DNA of 64,000 nucleotides from Syngnathus acus (Eukaryota > Chordata > Actinopteri > Syngnathiformes > Syngnathidae), in contig NC_051097.1 of assembly GCF_901709675.1 (NCBI RefSeq), positions 10,146,039-10,210,038 on the forward strand, in the 5' to 3' direction. The position numbers and the translations under genes are program-made. The notes under the pieces were generated by a model. It was given only the letters and a program-made list of their open reading frames with translations. It made no database searches and was not told the DNA's origin. Below, piece by piece: positions 1 through 13,889 of this stretch (position 1 is its first letter; every line of letters starts with the position of its first letter).

Positions 1-172
1 TGGAACAGGGTTGCCAACGGCAACACAGGGAAGAGAGAGGTGACCTCCGACCCCACTCTCCAGGAGAGGAGGCGGGGTTTTGGTGAAACTAGGGGCCGCT
101 GGAGAAGAAAACTAGCCTAAGTTCTTTATTGAAAATGTCAAATAAATCAAATGAACAGCTAATTTGCCTCAC

Positions 173-3100
173 CAATAACAGAAAGCAGAATCCAGGTGCC
201 GTTCCGAAGCTCCTCTGTGGGTTTATCTAATAAAAGGATCCGGCACTCGTACGGGCCCTGGTCCTCCAGTTTTAGACTTTCCAACCTTAAAGTGCTGATG
301 TCCAACAAAGAAACCCGTCCTACAAAGATATAAACGGCAGCTTGCAACATTATGCATATATTTATACGTGTATATATAAATAACACATGCACATAGTACA
401 CCCTCAGAAATCTAATCTCACAGTTGCCAGGTGATGGCTCCCTTGACATGTTAGCTTTTTCTTTTCTAATGCACAGGTGGTGAAATTGTCCATTTGAACA
501 ATACATAAAGGACACATCGTCCTCCATCTCTTAAAACAGAGATTACAAAGATATCCTTGTGTGAGATGCTTAAAACCAGATTCAAAGTTTTGCAGAAAGT
601 GTTGATCCTGACCATTTAGAGAAAAGCAGGAAGTGGATGTTAGCTATGTCATTGACGATAACACACCCTATTTACTTTTCCAGGCTGCCAAAGGCAATTA
701 AGTCCACAGGGAATGGTAGACAGGGTGGAGTTACAATCGGGTAAAATACACTCCCATTCCAGGCAGGATTTCAAAATGCAACCTTGGGCACATGCCACTT
801 GAGTCCGCTCATGTTTACTTGCTCGGTGCGGGAAATAGGTCACTGTAGTACCACGGGTGGAAAGGTTGGGCTGAGGCTACAAAGGTGACTGATAAAAGAA
901 GTGGAAGAACATAAGATACAGTGAAGCTGAAAAGTCCGTTTAACAAATGATGTCATCTAGCGCGCTTAAAAATACAACAACTGGTTCATGAAGCATATTT
1001 GAAGCTTCATTTGCCCATCACTAAAAAGGACTTTTTTGTATTGTGTTATACATGTTAATATTGACAGATGACTTTCCCGTTAAGCCGGTATGATCATTTG
1101 GACATTGAATCAACCGATCGACCGTAGATCCATCGGGGGGCTGAAACAAACGCGAGTCATCCCAGTCGATGAGAGGAAGTCCTGCTAACTACGCGTGAAA
1201 TGTTAACATCTGAACACCGTCTGTTATCGCCGATTGGATTTAAGCGGGAAGAGCTCACGCGGATCAATATACAGCTGTGTTTATTTTTCATCTAGTATAG
1301 ATACAAGGGTGGAGGGGGAGTTGGCTCGTTTTCACACAGTTGACACTAATCCTCCGTTTTTTACAGCTCTGTCAAAAACAAATACATTCAAAGTCTTTGT
1401 GGCTTTTTGGTGAGCGATGGGCTACAAATCCATTTAAATCCAACCCATTGGCAAGTCGGAGCGTTATCTAACCCAAAGATTAATAACGGACATGATGAGC
1501 CGCTATTTGGAAAAGCTCCACTGCCCATTTATGTATTTATTTATTCATTTATTTATGATACGGTCACAAGGAAACAACAGTGGAAGTGTGGAGCCGAAAC
1601 CCCGGCGACACCTGAGTACATGACCCGAGGAGTCGAAATCCACACCTGTTGTTCTTTTAAAGCGCTGGTTTCCCATGATGCACGTTACTCCCACAGCCCT
1701 GCGGCTGTGTGAAGCAACAGATTACAAAGAAGCCCTTTCAAACCTTTTGTACGGCTGCAGGAGAGTCGTTTTTTTTTGTTTGTCACAAGAGCAGAGGCAG
1801 ATAAGTTTACGACTTTTTTTTCCTCTCTCTCTGCTGGATGATTTATGGCAGTGTAGCAGTAGACAAACCTTGCAGAGTCAATTACAGGACAAAGGTTAAA
1901 GAAATTGAGGAGGTCCAGAATAACAAGAATGTTTTCCCTGCTTTATCTGACACGGTAACATCAAGTGTTATAAAATATGACCTCAGAGCATGTTGATGGA
2001 TAATGGGCAAAAGGGCGACTGTCTTTACAGGCTTTGACTGGGAAATAAATTCAGCTCCACTCCTACATAGAGCAATTCATCGGTCAAGGTTCATGCTGAT
2101 GGGAACGATGGTGTCATGTTTCCTGGTCAGGTAAAGGGGGGAGGAGCTGAATACAAAAATATCCCTGTTGTTGCGCTCTGCTTGGTGTGGCCCGTAAGGT
2201 CAATTTGTTTTTATTTAAAGTCGTGTTCTGAATACGGGATTTTTTTAATTCGATTTATTTTAATTTGATTTATTTTTTAATTTCATTTGTTTATATTTAT
2301 CTTATTTATTTTTTACTTTTTTAAATGTATTTATTAGTTAATTAAATGTGTGGTTCTAGTATTTAAAACAGCCTCTCCGAAAGTACACCGCCACCATTTT
2401 GACTCACGCCTTGCATTGCCTCTGGAAATCTCAACATGACATTTAAATGAGCCACCGAGCGCTTTCTCTTCATTTCCTCAAAGGTGTTGACAGCGAAAGC
2501 ACGGCAGCATGAGAAATATTTCCATCTTATCACAAAGATGGAAAACATTGCTTTCATATGTGCTGAACAGCACTGACATAGAAAGCAATAAATGGCCAGC
2601 GCCTCAGGGAAAATCACAAAGACACTTAGGAAGATACAACACCATGATAGAAAGCCGAGTATCACGTTGATGTATTTCTTTTTTTTTTTTTTAAAGATGC
2701 CTCTATAGTAAAAACTGATGACTGATACAAAATGAGTTTCATCCTTCTGCTAGGCTTTTATAATAACTGGCATATTCTCCTGAGGTCACCAGGTGCCATG
2801 ATGGAAAATATTGAATGATTAAATCTATCCGTTCGTCTCATCATAGGTCAAATAGATTATGTGAATGAAACTGAGGGTTAAGCCCATAAAAAAGTCTGTC
2901 TTCAGGTGCATAAGTAAAATTTCAAGGAAGAAGGAAGAAAAGAGAAGTGCTCAGACAAAAGATAACAACCAACCATGCTCTTCTTTTGTCCATTCACTGT
3001 TGTTGAATTTGCAGGAGAAGTAAGCAGAAGTAGTCTTAAGCGGAAGTAGACATTGATAATTATTTCCCCGCAAGATATTCTTTGCTTTCAGGACTGTTGG

Positions 3101-3757
3101 CATAAAACCATGATGATGATAATGATGCAAACAAAGTAGGTCCTTATAAAAGTGGCTACTTTTGAAATAGCAGAATGGTGGGCTTGTGTCTTTTCTCAAA
3201 GAACAGCATTTTCTCATGCATTCAAATCATTGGGAGTGAATTTCACAAAGGTTTTGGTGTCAGAAAAAAAAATTGGCACAAAGACCAGATGGCTTTGCGT
3301 TGACATCCACTGGCGGAGCTAGAGGGTGGCCATCGGGGTACTGCCTCCCCCTTTCCCAATCCAGGTATAGAAGAGTGCAGCTGCAGTCAGCATGTTTACT
3401 CACCCTCATATTGCGGATGGACTCGAGGTGCATAGGATCCGAACTTCATCAGCACAGGGACGTCTAGCCCTTGTCGTACCCATTCAACCACGTGCAGTGA
3501 TCCAGATGAGACAACAGCTGAGTAAGATGGACCGACACTGCAAGTCAACTCCGCCTCGCCGTTGACCTTTCCGCGCACTTCTGGCATTCTCCCATCAACA
3601 GTCCCTGTAGAATTAGAAGAAGGGGGGGAAAAAAGTCATGTGGAATTTTTTTAAATAGCGCTCAATGGACTGCATATTTCGGTAAAATGTACTTACAGAC
3701 AAGACAAAAAAGAGCCACCACTGATAAAGTCTGCAAGTAAGATCTTCTTGACCCCAT
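173..3757 (-). CDS. IGSF9/turtle-like Ig-superfamily adhesion protein, 5' part only
   Basis: Three coding exons are seen: 3697-3757 (start codon at 3757, donor GTAAGT), 3404-3604 and 173-319. Phases join (1, then 1) and give about 136 residues. Exon 1 encodes a short basic start followed by a hydrophobic stretch (LSVVALFCLV), a signal peptide for a type I membrane protein. Exons 2-3 encode the first Ig V-type domain, with the cysteine pair in ELTCSVG and YECRIL and the family blocks LHVVEWVRQG, APRVHPQYEGRVSLL and LEDQGPYEC. These resemble the first Ig domain of IGSF9/IGSF9B, neuronal homophilic adhesion proteins with several Ig and fibronectin III domains. The remaining domains lie beyond base 1. 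Introns of about 3.1 kb and 92 bp are spanned. Any 5' UTR exon was not located. Which teleost paralogue (igsf9a, igsf9b) is unresolved; family assignment is good. Confidence 0.78.
979..1022. repeat. Short dispersed repeat, copy 1 of 3
   Basis: This 44-bp block inside the igsf9-like intron starts AACTGGTTCATGAAGCA and continues with a TTTGAAGCTTCAT core and CCCATCACT. Near-identical blocks occur at 17663-17706 and 28844-28887, also in introns. The core has inverted symmetry (TGAAGC...GCTTCA). It is probably the end of a non-autonomous transposon; the family was not identified. Confidence 0.6.
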
Positions 3758-4189
3758 ATCTGTGGTTCAAACCACCTGAAGCATGCTCAATCTGTTGGCA
3801 AAAAAAGCACACAATTGTCACGCTCACATTAATAACTTTTGCCGCACACACGCAAACGACCATCTGTGAAAGCAAAGCGCTCCGCTTTGAGCTTCTATTT
3901 CTGTCATGATTTTACAGACACCGGGAAAGGAGCCTTTTGATTTTTATATAGCTTTCAATGATTGGAATTCGTCCCATATCATTACACAAATGGGCATAGT
4001 TGCCTCAGTAAGCCAGAAAACAACCCAGGCCCTTATATCTTTAGGTGAAAGTAAATGTCATAAATGTCGTTTAAATCTTCGGAGAGTCATGTGCATAATG
4101 ACATCGTAGTGTTTTATTTAGAGCGCATCAATGAAGGCATTTGGCCCGCCCAGCACTTAAGAATAAGCTGAACATCAATGGTTAAACAG

Positions 4190-4255
4190 AGGCGGAGCTA
4201 CATGGTGGCCAGGGGTGGCCCTGGCCACCCTTGGTCACTCTGTGGCCACCACAAG
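4190..4255. repeat. GGCCA-rich dispersed repeat fragment
   Basis: The segment begins GGCGGAGCTACATGGTGGCC and then alternates GGCCA/TGGCC blocks. The related start TGGCGGAGCTAGAGGGTGGCC lies at 3312-3332. The shared start followed by divergence fits a degraded interspersed element. Family not identified. Confidence 0.45.
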
Positions 4256-7254
4256 GAGAAAAATTTGATACGGCTAATTTTAATGCCGTTTTTGCATATT
4301 CTCAGACCCCTTGATTGTCTGTGATTGTTCATATACCTGAATTATTTACATCATCCAGGCACATCATGTAACTATATAGTTAAAGTTTCTAAACCAATTC
4401 CTCGGAGCTTCCCCACAAAGATCTTTTGTATTTCGTATCAAGGACATAGATAGATGAGTGAGAACAAATAAAAATGTACTGGAGCTTACAAAGTATCCTT
4501 GCAAGCCACCTCTCTTTGTAAGCAAAGGTTTTCTAGCCACGAAGCTATTGTCACAGCTCTTTGTAAATGAAGGTCACATTGAGGATAATAACTGAGATCA
4601 AGAGACATCCTCCCCTGACGACTGTAGGGTTGCTCCTCTTGCTGTTTTTTGACGACTGCTCGACAAAATACCCTTCCGTGAAGTTTAATTAATAGAGTCC
4701 CTGTTTGGATAAAAGAATATCGACTTAATGCTGCCAATGTCATTCGACTACAATGATTTCGTGCCCCGACATATACTATTCCGGGTTTTCCCCGAAAGCA
4801 ATCGGGGCACCGAGAAAGGATGAGACGCCCCTGGTTGAGGTTTAGTAGACCGAAGCTGGTGTTTTTAAACAGCTGATTTAGCAGATCGATCCAAGCTAGC
4901 TAAAAACACTGTCGGAGATTTCCCTGACTAGTGTCCCTTGGCGGTTGTCAAGCTGGGGGCTGGATTGACTTTATTGAAATAGTGACTATGTGATCTATGT
5001 TTTGGAGCTAAGCCCACAAAATAAAGAAGATGCTAAGACACCGTTTTAGATTGGAGGAAAAAATATATATAGTAGCCCACCTCTAATAATAAGCATTTGC
5101 AAGTCATCCTGAAAAATGTTGTGATTTCCTCCGTTGATGGACTGCTTTGAAAAGTTAAGAAAAGTCCAAATATGATTAAAAAGTGGCACATCCCTCAGAG
5201 CTTTCCTGAAATAGAGGTAAAAGCATCAATGTTTGCTTTGACTTGTCAGAGCTACTCTCGTCTTACACATAACCCAAAGAGAGAGCAACATGTTTTTTTC
5301 TTTCAAAGAGCACTCAGCCTCAAAGGAAATACCCGCATGGGGAAATACCAAACGACGGCCGTTGACACGATTGCCTGATGGCCTCCTTGTCAATACCCTT
5401 GACATCAACAAGTATGACTGCCTCAGAAGTCTCAACATAGACAGGAACCGTGTAAAACTTGTATCAAATGAGCATTTCCCTAGCTGGGGCGGGTTTACCT
5501 AATATGCGGAAATTGGGAGCTAGCATACGCGTACATGCTAACGCATGCTAGCTACCCTAACGATGTAACGTGGCAACTACTAAAATTGTAGTCCAAGATG
5601 TGTTAACAGCATGTTGTAACTGTATTTTAAATAGAATGTCGGCTACTTTCCACTTATTTCGCTACTAAGTCTGCCAACTGCTGGAGCCAGCCAAGACTTT
5701 CCATTTAGGCAAGATGGCCGCGCACTTGACCCCGTGTGGGTGTCGTCGTCTCGTCGGTTATCATGTGGGATGAGAGTTCGTCAGTGTGTGAGGAGTGCAA
5801 GTACAGAGGCACAAAAGGAAGTAAGAAGGCCTTTTTCGGTTTCCACTGTGAAAGAAGGAAAAAGAAAAAGAAAATTCCAAATGTATCTGTTATAATTTCA
5901 ATGATAGTTGACTTTTTTTTTTTTAAACTGTAGAATCAGTTGAGAAAAGCCCCCCCCCCCCAATTTCTGACACAGCCAATATGCATAGCAAAGATGTTTA
6001 ATTTGCCAGCACAATGTTGACGGACACTTTTATTCCACTCTGCCAGCGATAGCGGAAATGAAAGTTAGCTTTTTTTTTTTGCCGCAGAAGTGAAAAAGTT
6101 GTCAGCAGAAGGTGCTCCCTCGGAGAACAAGAGCGAGTCGGGTAGGGCGGATCAAGTCGTAAATCTTTGGGAAAATAATAACTCACTTTCTGTCAAATAT
6201 GAATTAGGCAGTCCAAGTTAGATTAATGATGTGTGGCATATTTTCTTGATTGCAGCCTGCCACGGTGTCAGTGTGAGAAATACATCACAATGTGCTTGCA
6301 AAATTTCTGGAAGCTTTTTTTTTTAAAACTGCCTCTCAAAACTACAAAACAAGTCCATCGAGATGTTGTTTATGTCACTATTGGTGGCCAAGATTTAACG
6401 TTAATGGCAAAATAGTTACTGAGGCAATCAGGGATTGCGTAACAGCGATTGTGAAAGGACAGAAAATGGAGATCGATATGAGGAAAACATTCTGTAGCAT
6501 GAAAATGATTCAATCGGAATCCGTCAAGCAAAATAAAGCAACCAGACGAGGTGAAAAATATTGAACGGCAACACGGCCGGGTTGCTCCCTTGACATTTGC
6601 TTGGACAAACGTTCACACCCCTGCGCTGATTAACGCAAGCAAGGTGACAGCGCAACAAAACATTTCGAATGATCATAAATGAGAAGTTGATTCTCTAACA
6701 CACCCCCCTCCCATTCCCCCATCTTGATTTATCAACTGAGACGGCGAAAGACAAGCTGTAGCGACGCGGCAGTGTTGCCGTTTTAATCTACATAAGGAGC
6801 GAAATTGAGGAGCAGCTGATTGATGGTGTTACTGAAACACATCTATCAGCAAGTTCTGCCTCCTCGATCTGTGAGGGCAGCTCTAAAAGAAGGTCCCGCG
6901 TTTGTTTTGGGGGATTCAATTATGAATCGCACCAGTGTCTGCTCTTGTTTGAGTCCATGCATGCGAAATGTCCTTTAATATTGTCCCAGGTATTGATTTA
7001 AACAGTGACTCCCTAAAGAGGAAACCAATCAGTGTTTGCTCACTGACTTTGGACTTTTTCAAGGCTGCTCCTGACAGCAAGTTCAACTGGACATTAACCC
7101 CTGAAAGTAGGGTGACCAAAAAAAACACCATGTGATGGCACCAAAACAAAATGACCATTTGGTCAAAGGAACACATCCATCGTTTTTATACCAAGCACAT
7201 ATTTTGAGTACAAAAAGTCTCACTGCCAAACAAAAATGTGTCCGTGATGCACTT

Positions 7255-7440
7255 TCTGCTTTCTGATCGAGTATCGGTGTCATGCCGATACCTGTCCTTA
7301 ATTCCAGGTATTGTATTTGAAACAATACTGGTAACCTCTTGTGGGCATTTTTACAATCAGGAACTAGAAATGAGAAGGATCGAAGAAGAGAGAGTATCAA
7401 CAGTACCAATAGTATCGGTACTTGGTATCGGTCTGAAAAA
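7255..7440. repeat. TATCGGT-rich dispersed repeat
   Basis: The segment contains repeated variants of ATCGGT and CCGATAC in both orientations (GAGTATCGGTGTCATGCCGATAC near 7269, GTATCGGTACTTGGTATCGGT near 7411). A related short piece, TATCGGAACTTGGTATCGGA, occurs at about 58237-58257 in a stom intron. The pattern resembles a common teleost non-autonomous element; the classification is tentative. Confidence 0.45.
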
Positions 7441-10400
7441 AAAAGATGTAAAACGTCCCTACTTTCTGCATCTAAAAAATAGTTCTATCACTAGAAGTCA
7501 CTGGTATAGACAGATGAGGAAGATAAATTTATTTATTTACAACCAATCATTTATTTATTTATTCATAACCAATTATTTATCCATAGATTTGTCAAACTTT
7601 CGTGCCACTTACCTTGACAAGAAAAGTTTCACCAGATATTTGAAGGCCACCTAACATACCACCTTATATGCTACCGTTTACTTTGGTTTATTCTCACTAG
7701 GGTTGCTGTCGATGACGATATTTACTCGTCCAAAATCACCTTGTAGAGAGACTCCAGATCTCACGTGACCCAAGTTGAGGACAAGTGCTATAGAAATAAG
7801 ATGGCTGGATGGATCATTTAAGAAGCCTCTAAAGATCTGCTAATCCAGTTGCACAAAAGATGTGTTTTAGTCATCACAGTCACTTCCATTCAGCCATTTT
7901 TTTTTTTTTGTACAGCAGTGATTCCATTGAAAAGCAAGCATTCATCCAAATTTTCCTGTCAAATAAGTCAAATTGAAAAATGCGGTTCTTCTTTGAGTCA
8001 CCTCTGATAAAAACAAATATGGCCCTTTTCGGGTTTCTCGGTATTGCAACTTATTGATCTGTAACGTATCGGACCCATAGCAAATGAGACAAACAAAAAT
8101 AATCAATGGAATATCGTGAGGTCATTTAAACGCATCGTACCTGTAGCTTGGTAACACTCCGGCGGCCTTCGAGTTATTTTAAAAAATTTAATCCTTTGTA
8201 TATTCACCGGTCTGACCTGACGTGAGTCATGAGGAGCATCTGGCCTCGGTTCTTTGTTGTTCTGAGAACCAAGCTGAAAAGTGATACCTGTGGTGAACCA
8301 GAGCAGGTAACAGGTGTCCGTTTCTCATTCAGGTAACCAAGTGAGCCGCTCCACCGCTCTAGTGCATCCTATCGCCCTCCCTCCTCCCCAGAGCGCACGG
8401 CCGCCCCTTTGTTTGTCAAAGTCAAAAGTCCTCGGCCACCACATTTGCATTTAAAGCACGCCCTTAAAAGCCAACACAGACGCATGACGAGTAATTCAAA
8501 TGGGTTTTGTTTTTTTACCCGTGACCTAAATCCCCCCTGGATGCAGGTCCATTATAGGAGCGGCCACAAGAGGGTGTCATTGCGCTTGTATTAGAACAAT
8601 ACCCGGAGTTAGATTGCATCAATGCAAAAGTACAGTGATGTGGTGATAGCTCGATCTGGATTCTATTCGGTGACAGAAGATGTTGCAAATACAATTGGCA
8701 TCATAAGCAGTAAAACAGAGACTCCGTTAAAATATATTTGAGTAATTACTTAAACTTTCAGTGACCTTCTATGGACGTAGATGTAATCTGTCACAAAGAT
8801 AGTAAAGAAAATAAATTTGCAAATGTTCATTAATCACACTTGTCAACAAATTCCATTTGTTATCAGAGATGCCAGTTAACTTTTCTAGATTATTTTTATA
8901 TATGTGTAATTTGTTGCTTGACTGAATTTGTTTTTAATTAAAATTAGAGCTCAAGCAACAGCACTATTTTTTTTCAGGATACAAAGTAACAATCTAAATT
9001 CAGTGTAAAGCGAATTTCATCAATGAATAGTATATTCATTATAAATAATCAACATGCAAATACTGCCTTTTAAATATGACCCTTGGAGTTCAGTGTGGAT
9101 TTTGCTTGCTCTCAAGGTCATTACTTGAGAACATCGCAATATTGCTGCTGCGACAAAAGCAAAAAACTGCTCCTCGTTTTTTTCCAAGCTTGTGGAGCGA
9201 GGCAGACACCATCATAAAGATAAAGCTTAAATCCGGTTAAGTCCACCTCGGGATACACAAGGAGTGCCATCTTTGAGTAGCGTAACACTTTTGCCTTATG
9301 CCTTTTGTCTTCTACTACATTACACGCTTGGAGGGGAAAAAAGCAGCAGGCGGTACTTTATGGATACTTTTGAGGGCGAGTGGATGCTTAGATAGTCAGC
9401 AACTTTGGCTGCAATCAGTCACGGAAGTCTGGCGTGTCATCGTAGGAGTAACCTCAGTATCCCTTTGGGGTGTAGTAGGCGAGTCTCAAGTGGGAAAAGC
9501 CTGGAAAGAAAACAAGAAGGCTCTTGATGGTGCGATCGGGTGCTGAGTATATACAAAGAAAAGTGCTAGGTGAACAAATTTGTTGATATTTTTCTACTTG
9601 CTTGCCCAGAATTGAGATTGTAAGCTGTAACCATGTTCACAAAGGGCAACAGTGTTTTTGTTCACCACAAGAGGGCAGTCCTGAGCACAGTGTTTTTTAC
9701 CCAAGCCTATTTTGATGGGGTTGATGCTTAATTTTAAATCATAGTTTTTGACATAACATTTCAAAATAAAACATGATGAATTAGTGTATGCATTAGGCCC
9801 TGTTTTAGACCACCTGCGCCACAACTTAGACCTGCTTTTATTTGGTCTAAGGGCGCGTCTACTTTCTAATTGACAGCTGCGCCGTGGGAACACCCCGCCA
9901 GGCCGCAACAACAGTCTGCCAAATTCCCTAACACGCATGCCTGGCTAAAAAAATCCAGCCGCAATGTCACAGTTGATGTAAGCACGTTGCAATTCCTCAC
10001 CTGATTCATTGTCTGAACTAAAAGTGTTTTGTTTTTTTTAAATATATAAATGGTGCTGCCTCTACGTCAGAGCCCATTTTCTGCAAACACAATCTGCAGC
10101 CACATTAACCCCCGACTGATAATGACGAATTTGATACGTTCAGACTTTTATCTCCCACGTGGAGATGTGAATTTCCAAAGTAGAACACGCAGTGGGGTAT
10201 CCGCATGGGTTGGCACCCCGGGGTATAAAACATCAGACTCACATTTGAAAATACACGAAACTGCGATAGCCGAAAAAGCAACGTTGAGGGAAACCAGCAG
10301 GAGCACAATAAAAAGCAGAGGCAAACTTGTTAATTACATGTTTTGAAAGTACGGTTAATTCTAGCAGGAGTGTTTTAATTACCGCCATGTTTGAAATCTT

Positions 10401-13400
10401 GAGTCAGGACCTGGTGAATGAAAACAAAATATTGATATCTAGAAAAATTCTAGTAATGATTACCTGTTTACAAAAAAAAAAAACAGCTGCAGAGGTTCGA
10501 CTCATAAAAAGTACACCTCTACAAAATGTGTTCAGTGAGTGGAAAGTCAAAGTTTTCACAGCAATCACAAGATGAATAAATATCTCAAATTTGCAGCTGC
10601 CTTCGATTTAAACAAACTTAGGAATCCAAAATACTTGCAGCAGCAATCAAAAATTAGTCAAGTTTGGGAATTAAGTCAAGCATGTAATTGCCCGCTTTGG
10701 GCACTCTCTTTTGTCTTTGCATTTGCCTAACTGATGATTTATTGATTCTGTTTTTAGGGGGTGAGATTAATGAAACCAAAGTAATCATTTCAAATGTAAT
10801 TTGCCTATGTTAATTCAGTTGCCCCCTGCCTCCCAAATAAAGCCTTGAGTGCAGATGGACTTGAATAAAAAAAATGGTTTACTCTGTGCGGGGGGAAAAA
10901 AGACACATATTTGAATCACTACGATTCGTTCCAACTGAATAAAAACACATCCTACTAGCTCTCGATGTACAATACATTAAACGGAACTCAGCTAAGGGCG
11001 TGCAGAGGTGAGTCATAATTCTCTGAAAGCACAAGCATCTAATTTCACATCTATTTTAGCCGCAGCTGGCATAAGTACAACTGCGCTTATGCCGACGGTT
11101 TTCTACTTTGTGCACGGAGCAGGTGACCTACAGAAATGGCCTGAGAGCGATTACAGCTGACCAAGCTGAACCTTTGCTGCTCAAGTCAAGTCCATCCTTC
11201 CATTATATGTTGCAAGGTAAGCTGAAGCCCAGGTGGGAGGTGGCGGGTATTGTTGAAGGATGGCCATAGCGTAACATCTCCACACTTATGTGCAATTTCA
11301 TGCCCCGTGCATTTCCAAGAAGCCGCGCTTGCATGGTTTATTCATGAGATTTGTGTGAAATCATAAGTTTTACAAATTGCAAGGGAACAGAAATCGATGT
11401 TTCCGCTGGAGCTTCCAAGATGGCTTAATGATTTTCTCTCACATCAAAAATGCATTTATTCCAGTAATTTTGCACTTACACTAAAATTAAGCAAACAAAA
11501 ATGAGAATAAATTGATGCGAATGGGGAATTTCTTCTGTATTGTGTGTTGTCATATTTAATCATGCCTAAGACCGTATGAAGGCATTGTTATTGTTAAACA
11601 GCTGAATTGATCTCCAAGTGTGACGCTTCATTTTCTTATTGAATTACTACATGCTACATTTGAGCTGCAAACCAGTTGAACAATTAAAAAAAAGCATAAT
11701 GCCACCCAATTATAGGCTTTCACCTAAGCATTAATAATTAAACAGCTAAGCAAGTGGAGCTTATTAAAGTAAAATGCAATTTGCCGTGCCAAATGGATTT
11801 GGGGTCCCAAGTGTTTGTATTTGTATTGAGAAAAGGAAGATGCTTTTTTTTTTTTTCAAAATGTTTTTTTCCCCCAAAATGTTAATCAGTGCAATGTCAC
11901 AATACGAGAGCAAGAGTAATTTGATGATCCTTTAATTTACCACAATTTAAAAAATATATCACTTCCGTTTTATTTATTGTCCCAATATTTTATTTCGAAA
12001 ATCAACCGGATTCTCTCTCTTACATCCCTGCTGGACTCTTGACGTGTGTCAAGTTGTGTCGCTCGCTGAACGCTCACATGAAACTCCACAAGTTAGCAAA
12101 ATGAGTCAAATAAACAGACGTGTTTGGGAAGTTTCTTTGCAATCTTGGAAAGGCCCAGTGAGCACTCGACACAAGAACCAAAAAGAAAAATGTCAGCAGG
12201 CCTAGTTGAAATATGACAGTTGATTTCCCAAGCGTAAACGAAGCTTCTCTGCACAATATGTGGCGAGCTCAGTGAGATTCGTCAACAAATGTAAGTGCTT
12301 TCACGTCATCATTAGTGGCTAGCTACATTGCAAACGCTAAAAAAGTCTTTTAATATTGGTGGAAAAAACAATGGATTCGCGTTTATTGTGTATTGCCCCC
12401 GCCACCCCTTTTAAGCTTGCCATAAAACTTACACCCTTCAGCAAAGTACTTTAACTTGCCAAGTTCGTCATTAAATATTTATATGCACACTGTGAATTGG
12501 TTTTGACCTGTGCATTTGGCAAAAAAACGAAAATATGTAGTCCCATGAAGCACTCAAGTGCATGCTTTTTTGCATTTAAGTGCGTCATTATATTTATCGT
12601 TTTTAATTACTGATATATCCAATTTGGCTTCGCAACTGTCCCTGCGATTAAACACTTGCAGTAATGGTTTGTGCAGTTCCCACTTTTCGAGCTGTTCAAT
12701 ATTTTTATGTCTTGTTCTTTAAAAGCTGTCCAATCTGTTTCTATAACTCTTTTAACTGTATAATTAATGCCCATTGAAATGCACTGGGGGGGAAAAAATT
12801 AGGATTTTACCCTAAAACAACCTTAACAGTGTAAAATAAATGCTAAGTAACTGTTGTGTTAAATATGTATTAAATATTCACAGTGGTCAATTAAAAAGAC
12901 TGTAAATCTAAACTTTAGTATGGCATAGTCAGCTTGAATTGTATTAAATATATTTATCAACGGCATAATTGTGGTTGAGGAAAATGCCGAGTTAGCAAAC
13001 CACTAGTCACAGTGGCGGGTGAACAAAAGGTTCACATGAAGCCCCAATGAATGGAAAATGTTAATGTAAGTCAATAATTTGCTCGAGTGTTCATTGTCAA
13101 CCAGTTTCATGTTGTTAACAACAATACAAAAAGATGAAGTTGATATAATATTAGCATAATTTTTCATGTTTAACTAGCATTAATGTGGTGGTTTGGCAAG
13201 AAAGCATTAATTAAAGTCAACACTTTATTTGTTTGTGTGATGAGTCCAATATTTGTTTTTGTCGGAGCCAGGGGCTTTGAGGTGGTAGGTGGAGTTTCAA
13301 TCAATGTCTTCTGGGCTAGCGAGACAAATTCGCTTGGCCTCAGATGAGCAACATCAATCCAGAACAGCAGGTTTCAACACGGTGTAATTTGTTTGCGTTT

Positions 13401-13719
13401 GCAAAGGAGCCATCATTTTAGGTTTTGAGAAGAGATGCACTTTTTGTTAGTTTGAAAAGTAGAGCTTTTCACTTCCCTTCGGTAATTGGTATCATCAAAA
13501 GCAATCATAAGGTAATTTGACAAAATTTCACGGGGCGACCTCGAAAAACAACCGTTTAAAAACAGTTTTTGGGAAATATTACTCAAGTTGCTGTTTTCAC
13601 ATTTTCATCAGATCAAATAATAAAGGCAACCTTTTTTTTTTTTAACACCAGAAAGTATCAACAGTTTGACAAATGTAAATATGTGCAGTCAAAATGTGGT
13701 CAGTATAGAAAGGAGGAAT

Positions 13720-13889
13720 GCCAGCGAGGAAGGGGGCGGGGCTTGCTAGGTCAGGTGGGCTTGTCCACAGAGGTTTTCTCATCAGCAGGATGGAAACACT
13801 TGACTTTCGAAGGCGTCTGCGCTGGACAGGCGGACTACCGCAGGAGAGCTGAGTGAGCGTCGTTCTGGAAAGTTGCAAGCCTGGGGAAG
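13720..13889 (+). promoter_or_regulatory. adra1a: Candidate adra1a promoter and 5' non-coding exon
   Basis: A GC box (GGGGGCGGGG) lies at about 13733-13742. It is followed by locally GC-richer sequence ending in CTGGGGAAG and a strong donor GTAAGACTTG at 13890. A strong acceptor (T-rich tract then GATCAG) lies 2.5 kb downstream, with its exon starting at 16362, ahead of the adra1a start codon. This matches a 5' UTR exon spliced onto the coding exon. No transcript evidence is available, so the exon and its left edge are inference. Confidence 0.35.

Larger units (their letters stand above)
3758..13680. other. Intergenic region between igsf9-like gene and adra1a; no gene recognised
   Basis: I see no exon with coherent protein homology on either strand in this 9.9 kb. 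It is AT-rich with many homopolymer T and A runs. Recognisable scraps are a GGCCA-rich repeat fragment at about 4190-4255 (related to 3312-3340), a small inverted repeat with GCTAGCAT/ATGCTAGC ends at about 5519-5557, and a TATCGGT-rich repeat at about 7260-7440. The rest shows nothing I can name. Short open frames here look random. Confidence 0.6.

Noticed and set aside
5736-5933. Small plus-strand open frame with CEECKYRG
   Set aside because: The cysteine pair suggested a zinc knuckle, but no second pair, no splice continuation and a lysine homopolymer tail; not supported.
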